Shown here: positions 11,074 to 21,426 of the stretch, in pieces
Numbering within the stretch: position 1 is the stretch's first letter
Layout: every line of letters begins with the position of its first letter
NCBI GenBank assembly: GCA_019973155.2
Contig: BPQB01000107.1
Span: forward strand, 1 to 64,000
Origin: Phanerochaete sordida
Taxonomy: Eukaryota > Basidiomycota > Agaricomycetes > Polyporales > Phanerochaetaceae
Length of the DNA: 64,000 bases
Reading direction: 5' to 3'
Notes under the pieces: generated by a model
What the model was told of the DNA's origin: nothing
Database searches by the model: none
The model's input: only the letters and a program-made list of their open reading frames with translations
Program-made: the position numbers and the translations under genes

Positions 11074-11124
11074 CCTAGGCTTTCGTGAAGCAGCCGTGTT
11101 GTCGGCTGCTTCTAGGAAGCCTGG
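11074..11124. repeat. long hairpin (nested inverted repeat)
   Basis: GAAGCAGCCG (11087-11096) pairs perfectly with CGGCTGCTTC (11103-11112) across a 6-nt TGTTGT loop. After four unpaired bases on each side, AGGCTT (11077-11082) pairs with AAGCCT (11117-11122). It lies between the fragmentary coding region and the ankyrin-type gene. Confidence 0.8.
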
Positions 11125-11382
11125 ATAGGACGTAACTTTGTACCATGCATGCTCCGCACTACCTGTTCAACCCATTACTATCTCACAGGGCTCCGCGCTT
11201 GGTCGAACTCTATCAGCCATGGGGCGTATCGCGCTGCCCCAGCGTGCCACGCAAGATACCGGAACTAGGGTTGTCCAGGACTGCGATCGGCCCATCCACC
11301 ACGTAGCAGGCTGCATGCTCATCCAGAAAGCTAGCATGCTTTAGGTGCATCATGCCGTCTGTTTCTCATCGTAGGTCCGAAC

Positions 11383-12710
11383 TTACATGCGCTTCAGCTG
11401 ACAGTCATCTCGTCCCCAGGCATCTTGGGCGTCGACGTCCCATCGCGGTGCAGAATGGAGACCCATCAAGTACCGCACCCCGACAAACTGCGTATCCAAG
11501 GGACATCCCGGCAATCCACTTGCGTCCCATTCTGCCTTGAACCTGGCCTGGCGTTCCCGATTTTCTGCCGCCTCCGCGGTCTGCTGGATATCCGATAGCC
11601 AGCTCTTCTTCTCCTTCTTTCCGAAGCTGCCCAGGATATCTCGGACCGAGCTCGACCGACGTCGCCTCTTGATTCCAGGGTCTGTCTCAGGAGATCCTAG
11701 CAGTCGCGGAGAGCCCGATTGTGGCGAGCTGAGCCGCGGAGATGCCGCGGGCGCGCCTGGTGAGCCTAGCGGCGGTAGGGGTTCATCCCACTTTACGTCG
11801 AAGGACCCGTCGCCCAGCGGCGTCCGGCTCAAGCAGGCGGCAAGGTGCACAGTCATGTCAAGCGCGTACTTGATGCTGCCTCCGCGCTCCAAGAAGTACT
11901 CGACGGATGTTCGGTCGTACTTGCCGCCCCGTGCGCCCTGGGCCAGCTCCTGACGCAGGATAGGCACGGTCGGCACTGCGCTCGGGTCGCCCAGAAGGTC
12001 GCGAATGGCATGGAACGCGGACCGGTAGCCTACGTAAAACGGCTTGTAGACTCCGAACTGGAGGATGGAAATCGGGATGAACTGGAGTGGCGTGTCCTCC
12101 AGAATGGTCGTGCTGTCCAGCGGCTGACCATCGAAGAAACTATCGAGCTTTGGGCCCATGGCGACGTAGACGTCGTGTGCGGTTTCTGCCCGCGAGGTTA
12201 CGGTCAGCCGCCTTCTCGATAACCTTGTCCTAGGGTCTACCACATACCTCGAAGTCGAAACCGCATTCTGGGCGACAGCCAGCAACCGGCGCACTTCCCG
12301 CATGTACAGGCCGGCATTTTGTGCTGGATGTACGCCTTCGTGATGTTTTCCGTCGCGCCGTCCAGAAGGTCGTGGATCACGAACCGTGGGCTCTCGCGGA
12401 GGAGGCGCACGTTGTGTGACACAGGTGTCTCCTGCGCGCTGTCCGGCACGAGCAGCCCGAGAGGATCTTCGCCCGCCGCCATCCCCGTCGCGGCGAGTTC
12501 AAGAAGCGTGTTGATCGCTGTGACGTTGGCGGCAGCAATCGCGACAGATATGAGACGTAGGCCATTGTTGTCCGGCCGACCGATGCATGCCGGATCGTTG
12601 GCGAACGCGTTTCGTAGGATGCGCATGATATCGCCTTCGCTCAAGGACTTATCCTGAATCGCGTGGTGCAGAGGGAACTTGGGCGCCAGCGCCGTGGTTG
12701 GGAGAGGCAT
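11383..12710 (-). CDS. ankyrin-type repeat protein
   Basis: Two exons (12710-12248, 12185-11383; intron 62 nt) give 421 residues. The N-terminal half has ankyrin-like helices: FPLHHAIQDKSLSEGDIMR, then NNGLRLISVAIAAANVTAINTL. Next comes a Cys-rich link, CTCGKCAGCWLSPRMRFRL, followed by FGVYKPFYVGYRSAFHAIRDLL. This order is typical of large agaricomycete ankyrin families. The C-terminal part has Ser/Pro-rich sequence and a basic patch (KRRRRSSS). The stop at 11383 overlaps a strong donor (ATGTAAGTTCGG), so a further short C-terminal exon after about 11300 is possible. The start MPLPTTALAP is the first good ATG after an acceptor-like tract. Role unknown, probably protein-protein interaction. 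Confidence 0.72.
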
Positions 12711-13250
12711 GATCACCTGAAGTAAGTTGGAAGCCGTAATGACGCGCATTTCCATCCCTTTTGACCTGAGAATTTCTCGGCTGACATGCACATGGCTGTC
12801 AGCCTCGACTCCGCCTCGAGCCAACATACTCAGTTTGGATATGCCGCAGCCATTCCAAGGGGCGATGATATAGTCCGAAACGAAATTAAAGCTCGCGGCT
12901 CCCTCCGGCTGATGACGACGGCGGTGGATATTGCTGTTGATATTTCAGTGTATGGCCCACAACAGCTGTCCTTTGCCTGACAACTAGCAAGGTCTCTGGT
13001 TTTCTCGAATGAGTGGAGCCAGAAATCCTAATAATCTCACGGCGCCGCGGGCCCTAGGACGCGGTACACATGATATAACACCCAGCCCTTGCATCAAATA
13101 CAGTTTTGGACGAGCAGAGGCACCGCCATCATCGTGTAAGTTGCTGCTAGCTCGTTGGATACCAGCATCGTGGTTCGCTTGACGCGCTGACGTTAATTGC
13201 AGGCTCATAACTCCCGGCCGCCACATGCCACGCCTTGCGGCGATCATTTT
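12711..13250. other. divergent upstream region with a 5'-leader intron
   Basis: This region separates the ankyrin-type gene (minus) from the F-box-like gene (plus). A likely leader intron for the plus gene runs from the GTAAGTT near 13136 to the TTGCAG ending near 13201. Confidence 0.45.
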
Positions 13251-14576
13251 ATGCTCAGAGCTGCTGTTGTGACAGGTGCAGATCTTCCACCAGAAATGAT
13301 CCACGCCATCGCAAGATGGATGGTCTATGTCTGCGATCCCTCCAATGTCGAGGAGAAACGCTCTCTCGCCGCCGCAAGCGAGACTTGTCGCCATTGGGCC
13401 ATACTCGTACGCCCTAAGCTATTCCAAGCTATCATCCTTCGATCCGGCGAAGACCTGAGAACTCTTCTTGCCTTCATGGACACGTCGAATGACGTAGCAT
13501 ATCCCCGTATATCAGATTGTCTACGCACTGTGCTCGTCAAGCATGGTGGAGGACAGCAGTGCATTTGGCTACATCGTATTGGCCTTGTGTTCAGCAGGCT
13601 CACACTTCCAGCTGTGGAGCTCGCGATGGAGAATTCGTGGAGCCTTGGACCGCCACCAGAGGAGGTCAGAAGCGAGAAGATTGGCCTTCCGGGTCAAGCT
13701 CTTCCGAGGACGCTCCCGGGCTCTGTATACCCCTTTGTTCACATGTCGCTGTCAAACATCAGGATCCGCAGAGTGCAAGATCTACTCCGCTTCGTCCATG
13801 GACTCCGTCTTATCTCGACGGTTCATTTGTCCGATGTGTCTTTCGATGATGGGTGGGAGTCAGACCTTCCCCAATGGTTCAACCGCAAGAGCCATAGACC
13901 ATCGATCATTACACTCGCACATTGCGAGCAGGCTACCCTAAAGCAGCAGATCAACATGGCGTGCGCAATGCTCTCTGCGAAGACGCGCCTAGACATCACA
14001 TCATTGATGTGGACAGGGTTACTAGAGCGAATTGTACCGTTGCTGCCGGAGAGGAGGTCTTCAGTGAGTATGGAGGTGAATACAGCAGGTAGGAGTTTCG
14101 TTTATTTTGCGCATTTTTAGCGTTAACATGCATGGACAGAAAACGAGCTCACCATTCGTGTTGAAGAGGCACCCACTACAGACAGGGAATCTACAGACCG
14201 AAATACCATCACCTTTACCGTGTCCTTCCCAGCATCCATGCAGCGTAATTATGATCATGATGGGCCCCGATTTATCTGTGTATCATCAGTTTCCCATTGC
14301 ACATCAGTTTCCCATTCCCCAACAGGCTCCCGCTGCAATTCTTCGCGGGCGTCGTTGGAGCACAGTCATTCCGCGGCGCGCACTCCCATCAACATGAAAT
14401 CGCAACAGGCGGCACAGAAGCATTTCTCTGACACTCCGCTATTTGATACGTCCAATCCTCTGACTAATGTGCTACAGTCCAAAGCGTCGTTGCGGGCATC
14501 GATTTCTACGTCGATTTCTACAGGAGAAGATCACAAATCATCAAAGCTCTTCCGAGACTCGACATCCGTCTATTGA
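13251..14576 (+). CDS. F-box-like protein, two exons
   Basis: Exon 1 (13251-14088) and exon 2 (14140-14576) join in frame to 424 residues. The start MLRAAVVTGADLPPEMIHAI leads into an F-box-like LPPEMIHAIARWM. This is followed by SLAAASETCRHWAILVRPKLF, the usual C+.W position of mushroom F-box-like proteins. The middle has leucine-rich strands (LRLISTVHLSDVSFDDGW). The C-terminal 140 residues are Ser/Thr-rich and low in complexity. Within exon 2 a 16-nt unit (CATCAGTTTCCCATT-like) is tandemly repeated near 14284-14317. The function would be substrate recognition in an SCF ligase, inferred only from the F-box-like N-terminus. Confidence 0.65.
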
Positions 14577-15380
14577 AATTCGCCCTCGCATGGCTTGCAT
14601 CACGGCCAGGATGCTGCCATTTCACCAGCCATCGATCCCTATATACTACATAAACGCAATTGACAGGAGGATGAATAACAAGGGGCGGGAAAGGCAAAGG
14701 AATAATTTGGAGGAGTCAGCGGTTATACAGAGTCAGTCACGTGAGGTGAAATGACAGCGCGCTGCTGGCAGCTGGCGGTTTGTTTTGTACTACTACGTAC
14801 TCACCATTTATGCGGCATGATACTTACACGACATCCGTTTTGGCTCTACCAGAACTTTACAGAGTGAATGAGATGGTGCGTGGCAAGTCCATTCACCTTC
14901 TCCTCCTCGGGAATCGAAAGGACATGCTTACAGCGAAAAATCCTGGTGGTAGTACAGCTTGGGCTCTTTGCAAATCTTGCGACCCTGAGAGGCGATTGCA
15001 CAGGTAGTAAAAAACTCTTGGGAGACACTAAACCTCGCCACAGATAACTTCTCGTCACCGGCGCAGGGTCAACTGGGGCTGCGTACAAGACTCAACCCAG
15101 GCTGGAGTCTCTACACGGGGAGTTCACCGTCAGAGCATCACCTGCACAATCACGTCCCAGTCCGTATGTTTCGCCAAATTGGGTCACCTCCTAGTTTGTC
15201 TTCTCTGGCCTGGATGTTCCCGGGCTTCGATCCCTCTGTCCAAAGCGAGCCGTCTTCCTGGCCTCGCGCGCTTCGGGGGTCGAACGTTCGAACTCTACCC
15301 TCGACGACTTTGTTTCGCCTCACGCCCAGCCCCAGCAGTCTACGTATCCCGCGACACCATCCCCCACACCTCCATCCGCA
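14577..15380. other. intergenic, about 800 bp
   Basis: Lies between two plus-strand genes. Only short frames are present; no RNA gene or repeat was recognised. Confidence 0.45.
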
Positions 15381-17587
15381 ATGAAAGTCGAGATATTTAT
15401 CCAGTACCAGGGAGACCGGTACTCCCAGATGCTGAAGCTTCACCAGCGCGAGCACTCTGGCGGCGCGTCGTGCGAAAAGCTTAGGACGCGACTCACCAAG
15501 GGCGTCCAACGCGACCTGCAGGAACTCGGCCTAGACGAAGGGGAACCAATCGACGTCCAGTTCCAGTGGAAGTATGGCAAGGCCCGCTCGTTTTGGGAGG
15601 TGGAAGCAGACTCGGTGCGTCCCATTCAGTTTTCTGTTTCGAACCATGTTGAACTGTGCAGGTTCTTCACCATCGCCTGCAAGCGCTGCTGCACGGCATT
15701 CACCAGCGCGTGCGGAACAAAGAGCTGGAATCGCGCTCTATGTGAGTCGTTCAATCAATTCAGCTGGGCGCGCACTGAGTTTGCTTCCGTTTCCCACTCA
15801 CAGTTCCTCCGTGACCTTGAAAGAAGAGTATATGCTGTCCACTATATGTCGTTTGGGTGCGCCTGATCTCTATCCATTGCAGTGACAAGCGAGTCCGCAT
15901 GAAGATCGTTGCACAACGCGTCAAAGCTAGAGAGCCGGCTCTCTCGTCGGCGAACGTGCCTCAAAGCGGCGCTGACGAGAACGCTGAGGATCAGACAGCG
16001 CATATATCTACGAACGGGACGCGAAAGCTTGCACTCTCTGTGAGCCTTCCTTCAAATCGCGGTCTCGCACGCGAGTTGACGCGCATATATAGATCAGTAA
16101 CAACGATATCGCTGCCCTAGCTTCCAATGCGCCGGCTCCCAAGCCGGTGCTTGAGGCGCCGCCGAAGCGCAAGAGGCAGGAGTCAGAGAACCAGCCCGAT
16201 CGTGCCGACAGCTCTGCACGAGCTGCCGACCCGAGACGCGCCACAAAGCGTGCGAAGCTGGCGAACGCCGTTGTCCCGGTCGCGAACCCATCGGCTGCTG
16301 CGTCCGGAAGCCGCGACCCGCGCGCGAAGGCTGCCCAAGGCAAGGCAAGCGCTGCAAAGGATGACGGGCACAGCGACGAGGTGTGCCACCTCCTGGCTGA
16401 CTTGAACAGTGAGCTTCCACGCGCATATATGCGCCCAACTGTGGCTGACGCGAGCGGTGTCCGTCGCAGGAGTGCGTGCAGAGCGCAACGCCGCCTATGA
16501 CGACAACCACAAGCTCGAGGCCCAGTATCGCGAACGTTTCGAGAGGGAGAAGGCCAAGTTCGAGGCCGAGGGACGCAGTCAGTGCCGCTGCCGCCGTAAG
16601 CCGAAGTTTAAGTCTGACATATTTGGCAGGGCTCCGAGAGCAGATCCAAGCCGCTGCAGGACACGCCGCTCCGCACCATAGCGCCCACCTGGCGAGACGC
16701 GAGAAGGAGGCGCTCCAAGCTGTCTGGGACGAGGAACGGCAGTGCCTCGAGGCCGAGATCCAGGGTACGCGCCCCCTCCTCCGCACCCATATTCATGAGT
16801 GCGATTGACACACCCACCAGAGCTCCGCGACCGCGCCGCCGGCACCGCGACCGACCACTCCGCAGACATCATCAAGAAGATCAAAGCCGACCACGAGTTC
16901 TCGCTCCGGCAGGCCGTCGCCGCAGAGCACACGCGCTACGCCGCCACCATCACCCGTACGTGTCCTCCCCTCCACTCGCCCCGCCGCGCGACGCTCAACC
17001 CCCCACAGAACTAAAACGCGACCTCGGCATGGCGCAGCGCGAGCTCGCGGACGCGCGCGACACGATCGAGCGCCTGTGCCGCGAGACGCAGGCCGCGCAC
17101 GGCGAGCTCGCGCGCATGGACGCGCACCACGCGCGCCTCGCGCGCCTGTGCGCGGACCTCCGCGTGCAGAACGAGGAGCTCGAGGGCGCGCGCGACGAGG
17201 CGGACGCCCTGGTGCGCGGGCTCGCGAGAGAGCTTGCTGAGTGCAAGAAATCGCTGGAGGAGCGGGACGCACCCGTGCCGGCTCGGGTGGATGAGAGCCG
17301 CGAGCAAGGGGGCGCCTCGCTGCCGCTCGAGGAACAGACCGGCGCGGGCGCCGCGGTGTCCAGGGATGCGCCGCACGCGCGCAGTCGGCAGGTCTCTGCG
17401 GCTGGGACTGCTGAGGCGGTGGTCTGCAAGGAGAACGTCCTCGGTGCGTGCGCTGATCTTTCTGCTTCCCTCGGCGCTGACTCTGTATTTGTATCTTGCG
17501 GCGATTTGCAATTGCGTTGCAGCGCTGACCCAGGCACAGATGCGTAACGCAGAGCTTGAGTGCGTCTTGGAGGAGGGGGAGATCTGA
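15381..17587 (+). CDS. coiled-coil protein, ten exons
   Basis: Exons 15381-15614, 15662-15741, 15804-15827, 15883-16039, 16093-16408, 16470-16577, 16630-16764, 16821-16955, 17009-17443 and 17523-17587 join to 397 residues with all phases consistent. The N-terminal 80 residues (MKVEIFIQYQGDRYSQMLKL) look globular. A basic, nuclear-signal-like middle follows (PPKRKRQES, RRATKRAKLAN). The rest is long heptad-type helix, for example RERFEREKAKFEAEGR and DTIERLCRETQAAHGELARM. No family was recognised. A nuclear structural or scaffold role is only a guess. The third exon is 24 nt long. The words GCGCATATAT recur three times at 16001-16435. Confidence 0.75.
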
Positions 17588-17784
17588 TTGCGCGCGCAGG
17601 ATGTCAGCGCGACCCTGGTGGTCCCGCGTCGGACGATCGTTTTCCACACACATCTAGCATTGTACCATCTGTAGATTTGTATATATTCCAGGACCCAACA
17701 TAGGATCGGTATTATCCACTTGTCGCACATACACGTTACAGGCACTACGCACGCCGTCACGTACGCTCGGACCAGCTGCCAACC
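17588..17784. other. gap between convergent genes
   Basis: About 200 nt between the tail-to-tail coiled-coil gene and the low-complexity gene. No specific element was recognised. Confidence 0.4.
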
Positions 17785-18955
17785 TCAAAGCCCAACACTC
17801 CCCCTACCCGCCTCCGTCCGCCTTTCCTTCCTCGGCCCCTCCTCGTCCTCGTCCTCGTCCTCCCTCGCACGCTTGCCGAGCCGCGTCCCCCCACCGCCGC
17901 GCCCGCCGTCCTCCCCGCTTCTCCCCGCCTCGTGCGCATCCCCAGGCTCGCGGACCTCCGAGCCACTCGCCAGCTCCAGCCCAGCGCCCGCACGCACGGC
18001 GGTGTCGGCGTGCACGGCGCGCGTGAGCGCGCGGACGTCTGCGGCGAGTGCGGCGAGCGTCGCTTCGAGCGCGGCGAGCTGTGCGGCGAGCGAGGCGGGG
18101 ACGGGCGGCGAGGCGGGGCGCGCGGCGGGCGCGGGCGAGGCGTGCCCCGAGTCGTGGCTCGGTGCGCGTGTCGCGACTTCGTGTGTTTCGGGTGGGCCCG
18201 CGGCAGAGCCACGGGGCACGGACGCGGCGTGTTCTCCACAAAGTGCGCCGGCGGATTCATAGCCATCTTGGTCGACCTCGGTGTCCTGCGTGCCCTGCGA
18301 GGCGTCGTCGCAGCCCGCTGTCGCGCCAGCGTCCCAGGACACGACGGGCCAGAGGCGCGCGGCGGTGAGGTTCGGGAGGACGTCGTCCGCGGGGACGCGC
18401 CCCGTGTCCAACATTGTCGACGCGAGGGCGGCGGCGCGTTGTGCTTCGCGCGTGCTCACTGCGAGGAGCGTCCGGTCGGACGGCGCGGGCGCAGGCGGTG
18501 GAGGGGGCGCCGCGGCGTCGTCGGAGGTAACGGGCGCGCCGAGGTTCTGGCTTGCCAGGGAGGCGAAAGAGGTTGTGCGCGAGGGCGGGCTGGGGGCGTC
18601 GGTCGAGCGGTACGTTGTTTGGGACGCCTGGGGGTAGTCGGTGTCGGACTGGGGCTGTGTGGACTGGGAGTGCTCAGGAGGGTCGGTGTGGTCTGGGCAT
18701 GGCAGCGGATCAGCGAGGAACGGAGAATTAGGATTATTGGAGGGCGTACTGTCTCGCGCGGCGAGGACGTCGTCTGCCTGAGACGAGTCGCGGATGCTTT
18801 CGCTGTTTTGGTCGGTCTCGCCAGGCTGCGGCGGGTATCGAGGTCAGCGACTCAGCAAAGTGTAGAGCAGTTGCAGCGCTCACCACCGTAGCGCTTTCCA
18901 CGTCTTCCTGCGAGACCTGCGCGCGACGGGTGCTGTATTTGCGCGAAAGAGCCAT
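17785..18955 (-). CDS. low-complexity protein with coiled coil and nuclear-type basic tail
   Basis: Exon 1 (18955-18884) starts MALSRKYSTRRAQVSQEDVE. A 58-nt intron follows, then exon 2 (18825-17785), giving 370 residues. Most of exon 2 is Ser/Pro/Ala-rich and predicted disordered. Near the C-terminus an Ala/Leu heptad helix (SLAAQLAALEATLAALAADV) is followed by GTRLGKRAREDEDEDEEGP and RKERR. This acidic-basic block resembles a bipartite nuclear signal. The frame stays open for over a kilobase and is joined by a good intron, which supports it as a real gene. No domain or homolog was recognised. Confidence 0.65.
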
Positions 18956-19557
18956 GACAGTCGAATGATCTGACTTTTAGTCGAGATGGCCAAGTCATAT
19001 AAAGCTCCCGCAGTGGCTCAGCACTGGTTGAGCCCCAAAATATTAGAAGGTAACCATCTCACGGATCGCGGTAGGTGCCATATTTCATCGCAGCTCTTGT
19101 GCACCTGCGCTCCCGTTGGATGTAGAAAATGATTGACGTGGCTGCCAGGGCCCGTCTGCCAGCGTGCTGCGTGCCTGCCTTGTTTCTTGAACCACAGAGC
19201 CAAACGCAGGACCAAACATTATCCCGAAAAGACGTCTGTTGTGCGCGGCGCCTTGAGCGCGAATGCGGAAGGTCTTGTGCGCGGTCGTCGTCGCGGTCCA
19301 AGCGAAGGAGGCCGGCCCGGTGACGCAGACGCCGGCAAGGGCGTTGTGGCGCAAGCGTCTATCGGGCAGATCCCGGCCTTCGTCATAACGCCCGCCCTTT
19401 CCCAACTTCGCATCTCCGCCACCGCCGCTCGGCTTACTTCTCCTTCTCCTCGCACTTCAAAGGTCAGTTATAGAGCATAGTAGAACTAAGACAACGAGAC
19501 CTCACTCCTACTCTCCTTTCGTCCGTTCACACAGGCAGCACTGCTCGCTCTCGCACC
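18956..19557. other. divergent upstream region
   Basis: About 600 nt separates the starts of the low-complexity gene (minus) and the next coiled-coil gene (plus). An ATATAAAG stretch lies near 18996. No further element was assigned. Confidence 0.4.
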
Positions 19558-20172
19558 ATGAGCGGAGCCCCCTCGCCCGTGCCGCTCCTGCCGCCGCCCG
19601 ACCTCGAAACGACCGTGCAGCAGCTGCGCCACGCAAACGACGAGCTGCAGCGGCGGCGCGCAGACGCAGAGAAGGACCGCGAGCTCTTCCGCGACCTGTA
19701 CAACAAGGCGTCCGCGCACGCGGGCGAGGTCACCGCGGAGAACACGCTCCTCCAGGAGCGCGCCGAGCGCGCCGAGCAGCGCCTCGCGGACGGCCTCGCG
19801 ATGGTGCGCGCGACGTTTGACACCCGCGTGCGCGCGCTCGAGGCCGAGAACGCGCAGCTCGCCGGGCTCAATCGCATCCTCGTCGCGAAGGACGTGCGCA
19901 CCCACGGCGACGACATCCGCCGGCGCGCCGCGGAGCAGGAGGGGCTCGCCGTCGAGAACCAGACGCTCCGCGCGGAGCTCGCGGAGCTAAGGCTCGACTA
20001 CCGCCGCATGGAGCGCCTCCTTGAGCAGCTTGGCGAGAAGGAGCTTGAGCAGCTCTCGGAGCAGGAAGAGGAGATCAAGCAGAAGCTCGAGACCCCGACG
20101 CCGTCAGATACCCTACCAGCGAGTACGAAAATTGAGACCGTCGTGAAAACTGAGACAGTCATTACGCAGTAA
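19558..20172 (+). CDS. small coiled-coil protein, single exon
   Basis: An intronless frame of 204 residues starts MSGAPSPVPLLPPPDLETTV. From about residue 18 to 180 it is one long helix with heptad spacing: RHANDELQRRRADAEKDREL, then LRLDYRRMERLLEQLGEKEL. The last 30 residues are Thr/Pro/Ser-rich and end ETVITQ. Length and composition suggest a dimeric coiled coil. No family was recognised. The neighbours at 15381 and 17785 are also coiled-coil or low-complexity proteins. Confidence 0.75.
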   Translation: MSGAPSPVPLLPPPDLETTVQQLRHANDELQRRRADAEKDRELFRDLYNKASAHAGEVTAENTLLQERAERAEQRLADGLAMVRATFDTRVRALEAENAQLAGLNRILVAKDVRTHGDDIRRRAAEQEGLAVENQTLRAELAELRLDYRRMERLLEQLGEKELEQLSEQEEEIKQKLETPTPSDTLPASTKIETVVKTETVITQ

Positions 20173-21180
20173 TCTGGGCGCCGTACGTTCTCGCTGCTTC
20201 CTCAACACTGGTCACTAACTGCGACGTCCTCAGCAGTGTGGTCTATATCGACAGAGTTTTGGCGAAGTGATATCCGACGATCTAATTTGCTTGGAAGTCC
20301 AATTGTACATCAATTCACGAGATGGAGTACTTTTTCCGCCTATGACTTGTCGAGCATGGTCATTTTTTTATTGACACAATCTGTGTAAAGAAGTGGGGAA
20401 TACACGCAGGCAGTAACGATAAGAAGCTCGTGTTCAACGCTGTGAGGCCCTCCGGGGCCTCCTTAAATACAGGAGAAATCTACTCGAAATTTCGACGGAT
20501 AATCCGTCGCTGACTAAGCCCGACGTCATTCCATTTCCAGCGCATTCTCTCGCGCCCCACTGCCACATGCGCACATGCGCGGGTCGACGACATTCCAACA
20601 ATCTGCGATGCGAGGCCCGTATTGGCACATGGAAACATGATTGCAGCCTCTGGGAGCAGCTCACGAACTGCGGCAGTGCTATGCGGGACACTGGCCTGAG
20701 ATGCGCGAGGCCAATCTTGTAACACATGGCAGGTCCTCAGTACACGCTAGACTTATTCGGGCACTTGTGAACACGATATGATACGTATAAATCAGTGCGT
20801 TTGCGGCCTCGGTGTTCGGAACCCAGGCAGGAAGCAGTTTGAAGTTGCGGAGCACCCACCTGCATGCACCCACGCGAGGCCGACTTGCTACGGGCGCTCT
20901 TTGCGGCACGCGTCTTGCCACGTCCCCTCATGTCCTACAGCACCATCTCCGCCTCTTCATCTCTGTCATGCCGAGGAATACCGTCATAGGGCTTCACTAG
21001 CACTGCTGGCGACTTCGGTCCCAAGGCTCAACCGCCCGCAAACCGCAGAACCAGGACCGCACAAAGCAAAGCAGCGGCACGCGCATGCGTCGTGCCACCC
21101 GCGCGCACGGGCCCGCTGAACAACGCCTCCCGCACAGGATGAAAGGACGGCACAAATGAACGCGCGGCAGCCTGCGGTCT
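20173..21180. other. intergenic, about 1 kb
   Basis: AT-richer sequence with only short frames. No gene, tRNA or repeat was recognised. Confidence 0.45.
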
Positions 21181-21292
21181 GCGCCATTTGCGGAAGAACG
21201 CCGCGCGAAAGCGCCGCGCTCCTTTGTGCTCGGCAGACGCGCTTCGGCCGCGCGCGTCGAGGCCACCCGGCGTGTCCGCCGCGTGCATAAGA
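21181..21292 (+). promoter_or_regulatory. duplicated upstream block of disordered-protein gene A
   Basis: This block aligns without gaps over at least 70 nt with 30421-30526, upstream of gene B. Shared words are TTGCGGAAGAACG, CGCGAAAGCGCCGCG and TCCTTTGTGC, ending in a CATAAGA box (21286-21292). Such strong upstream conservation suggests a retained core promoter. Confidence 0.7.
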
Positions 21293-21426
21293 GGCGTGCG
21301 CGCGCCGTGCGGTGCCACACACCTTTCTCCTTGACATCACGAGCCACTCGAGTGCTGCCGCTTGCTGCTTGCCCGCCCGACGACACGAGAGGACCCCGCA
21401 CCGCGCACGACGCGCATACACTCGCC

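Noticed and set aside
11383..11953. Plus-strand frames opposite the ankyrin-type gene
   Set aside because: They are antisense shadows of a GC-rich coding exon with clear domain content on the minus strand.
2074..19578. Shared MSGAPSP start of the proteins at 2074 and 19558
   Set aside because: Identity stops after seven low-complexity residues; the rest of the two proteins is unrelated.
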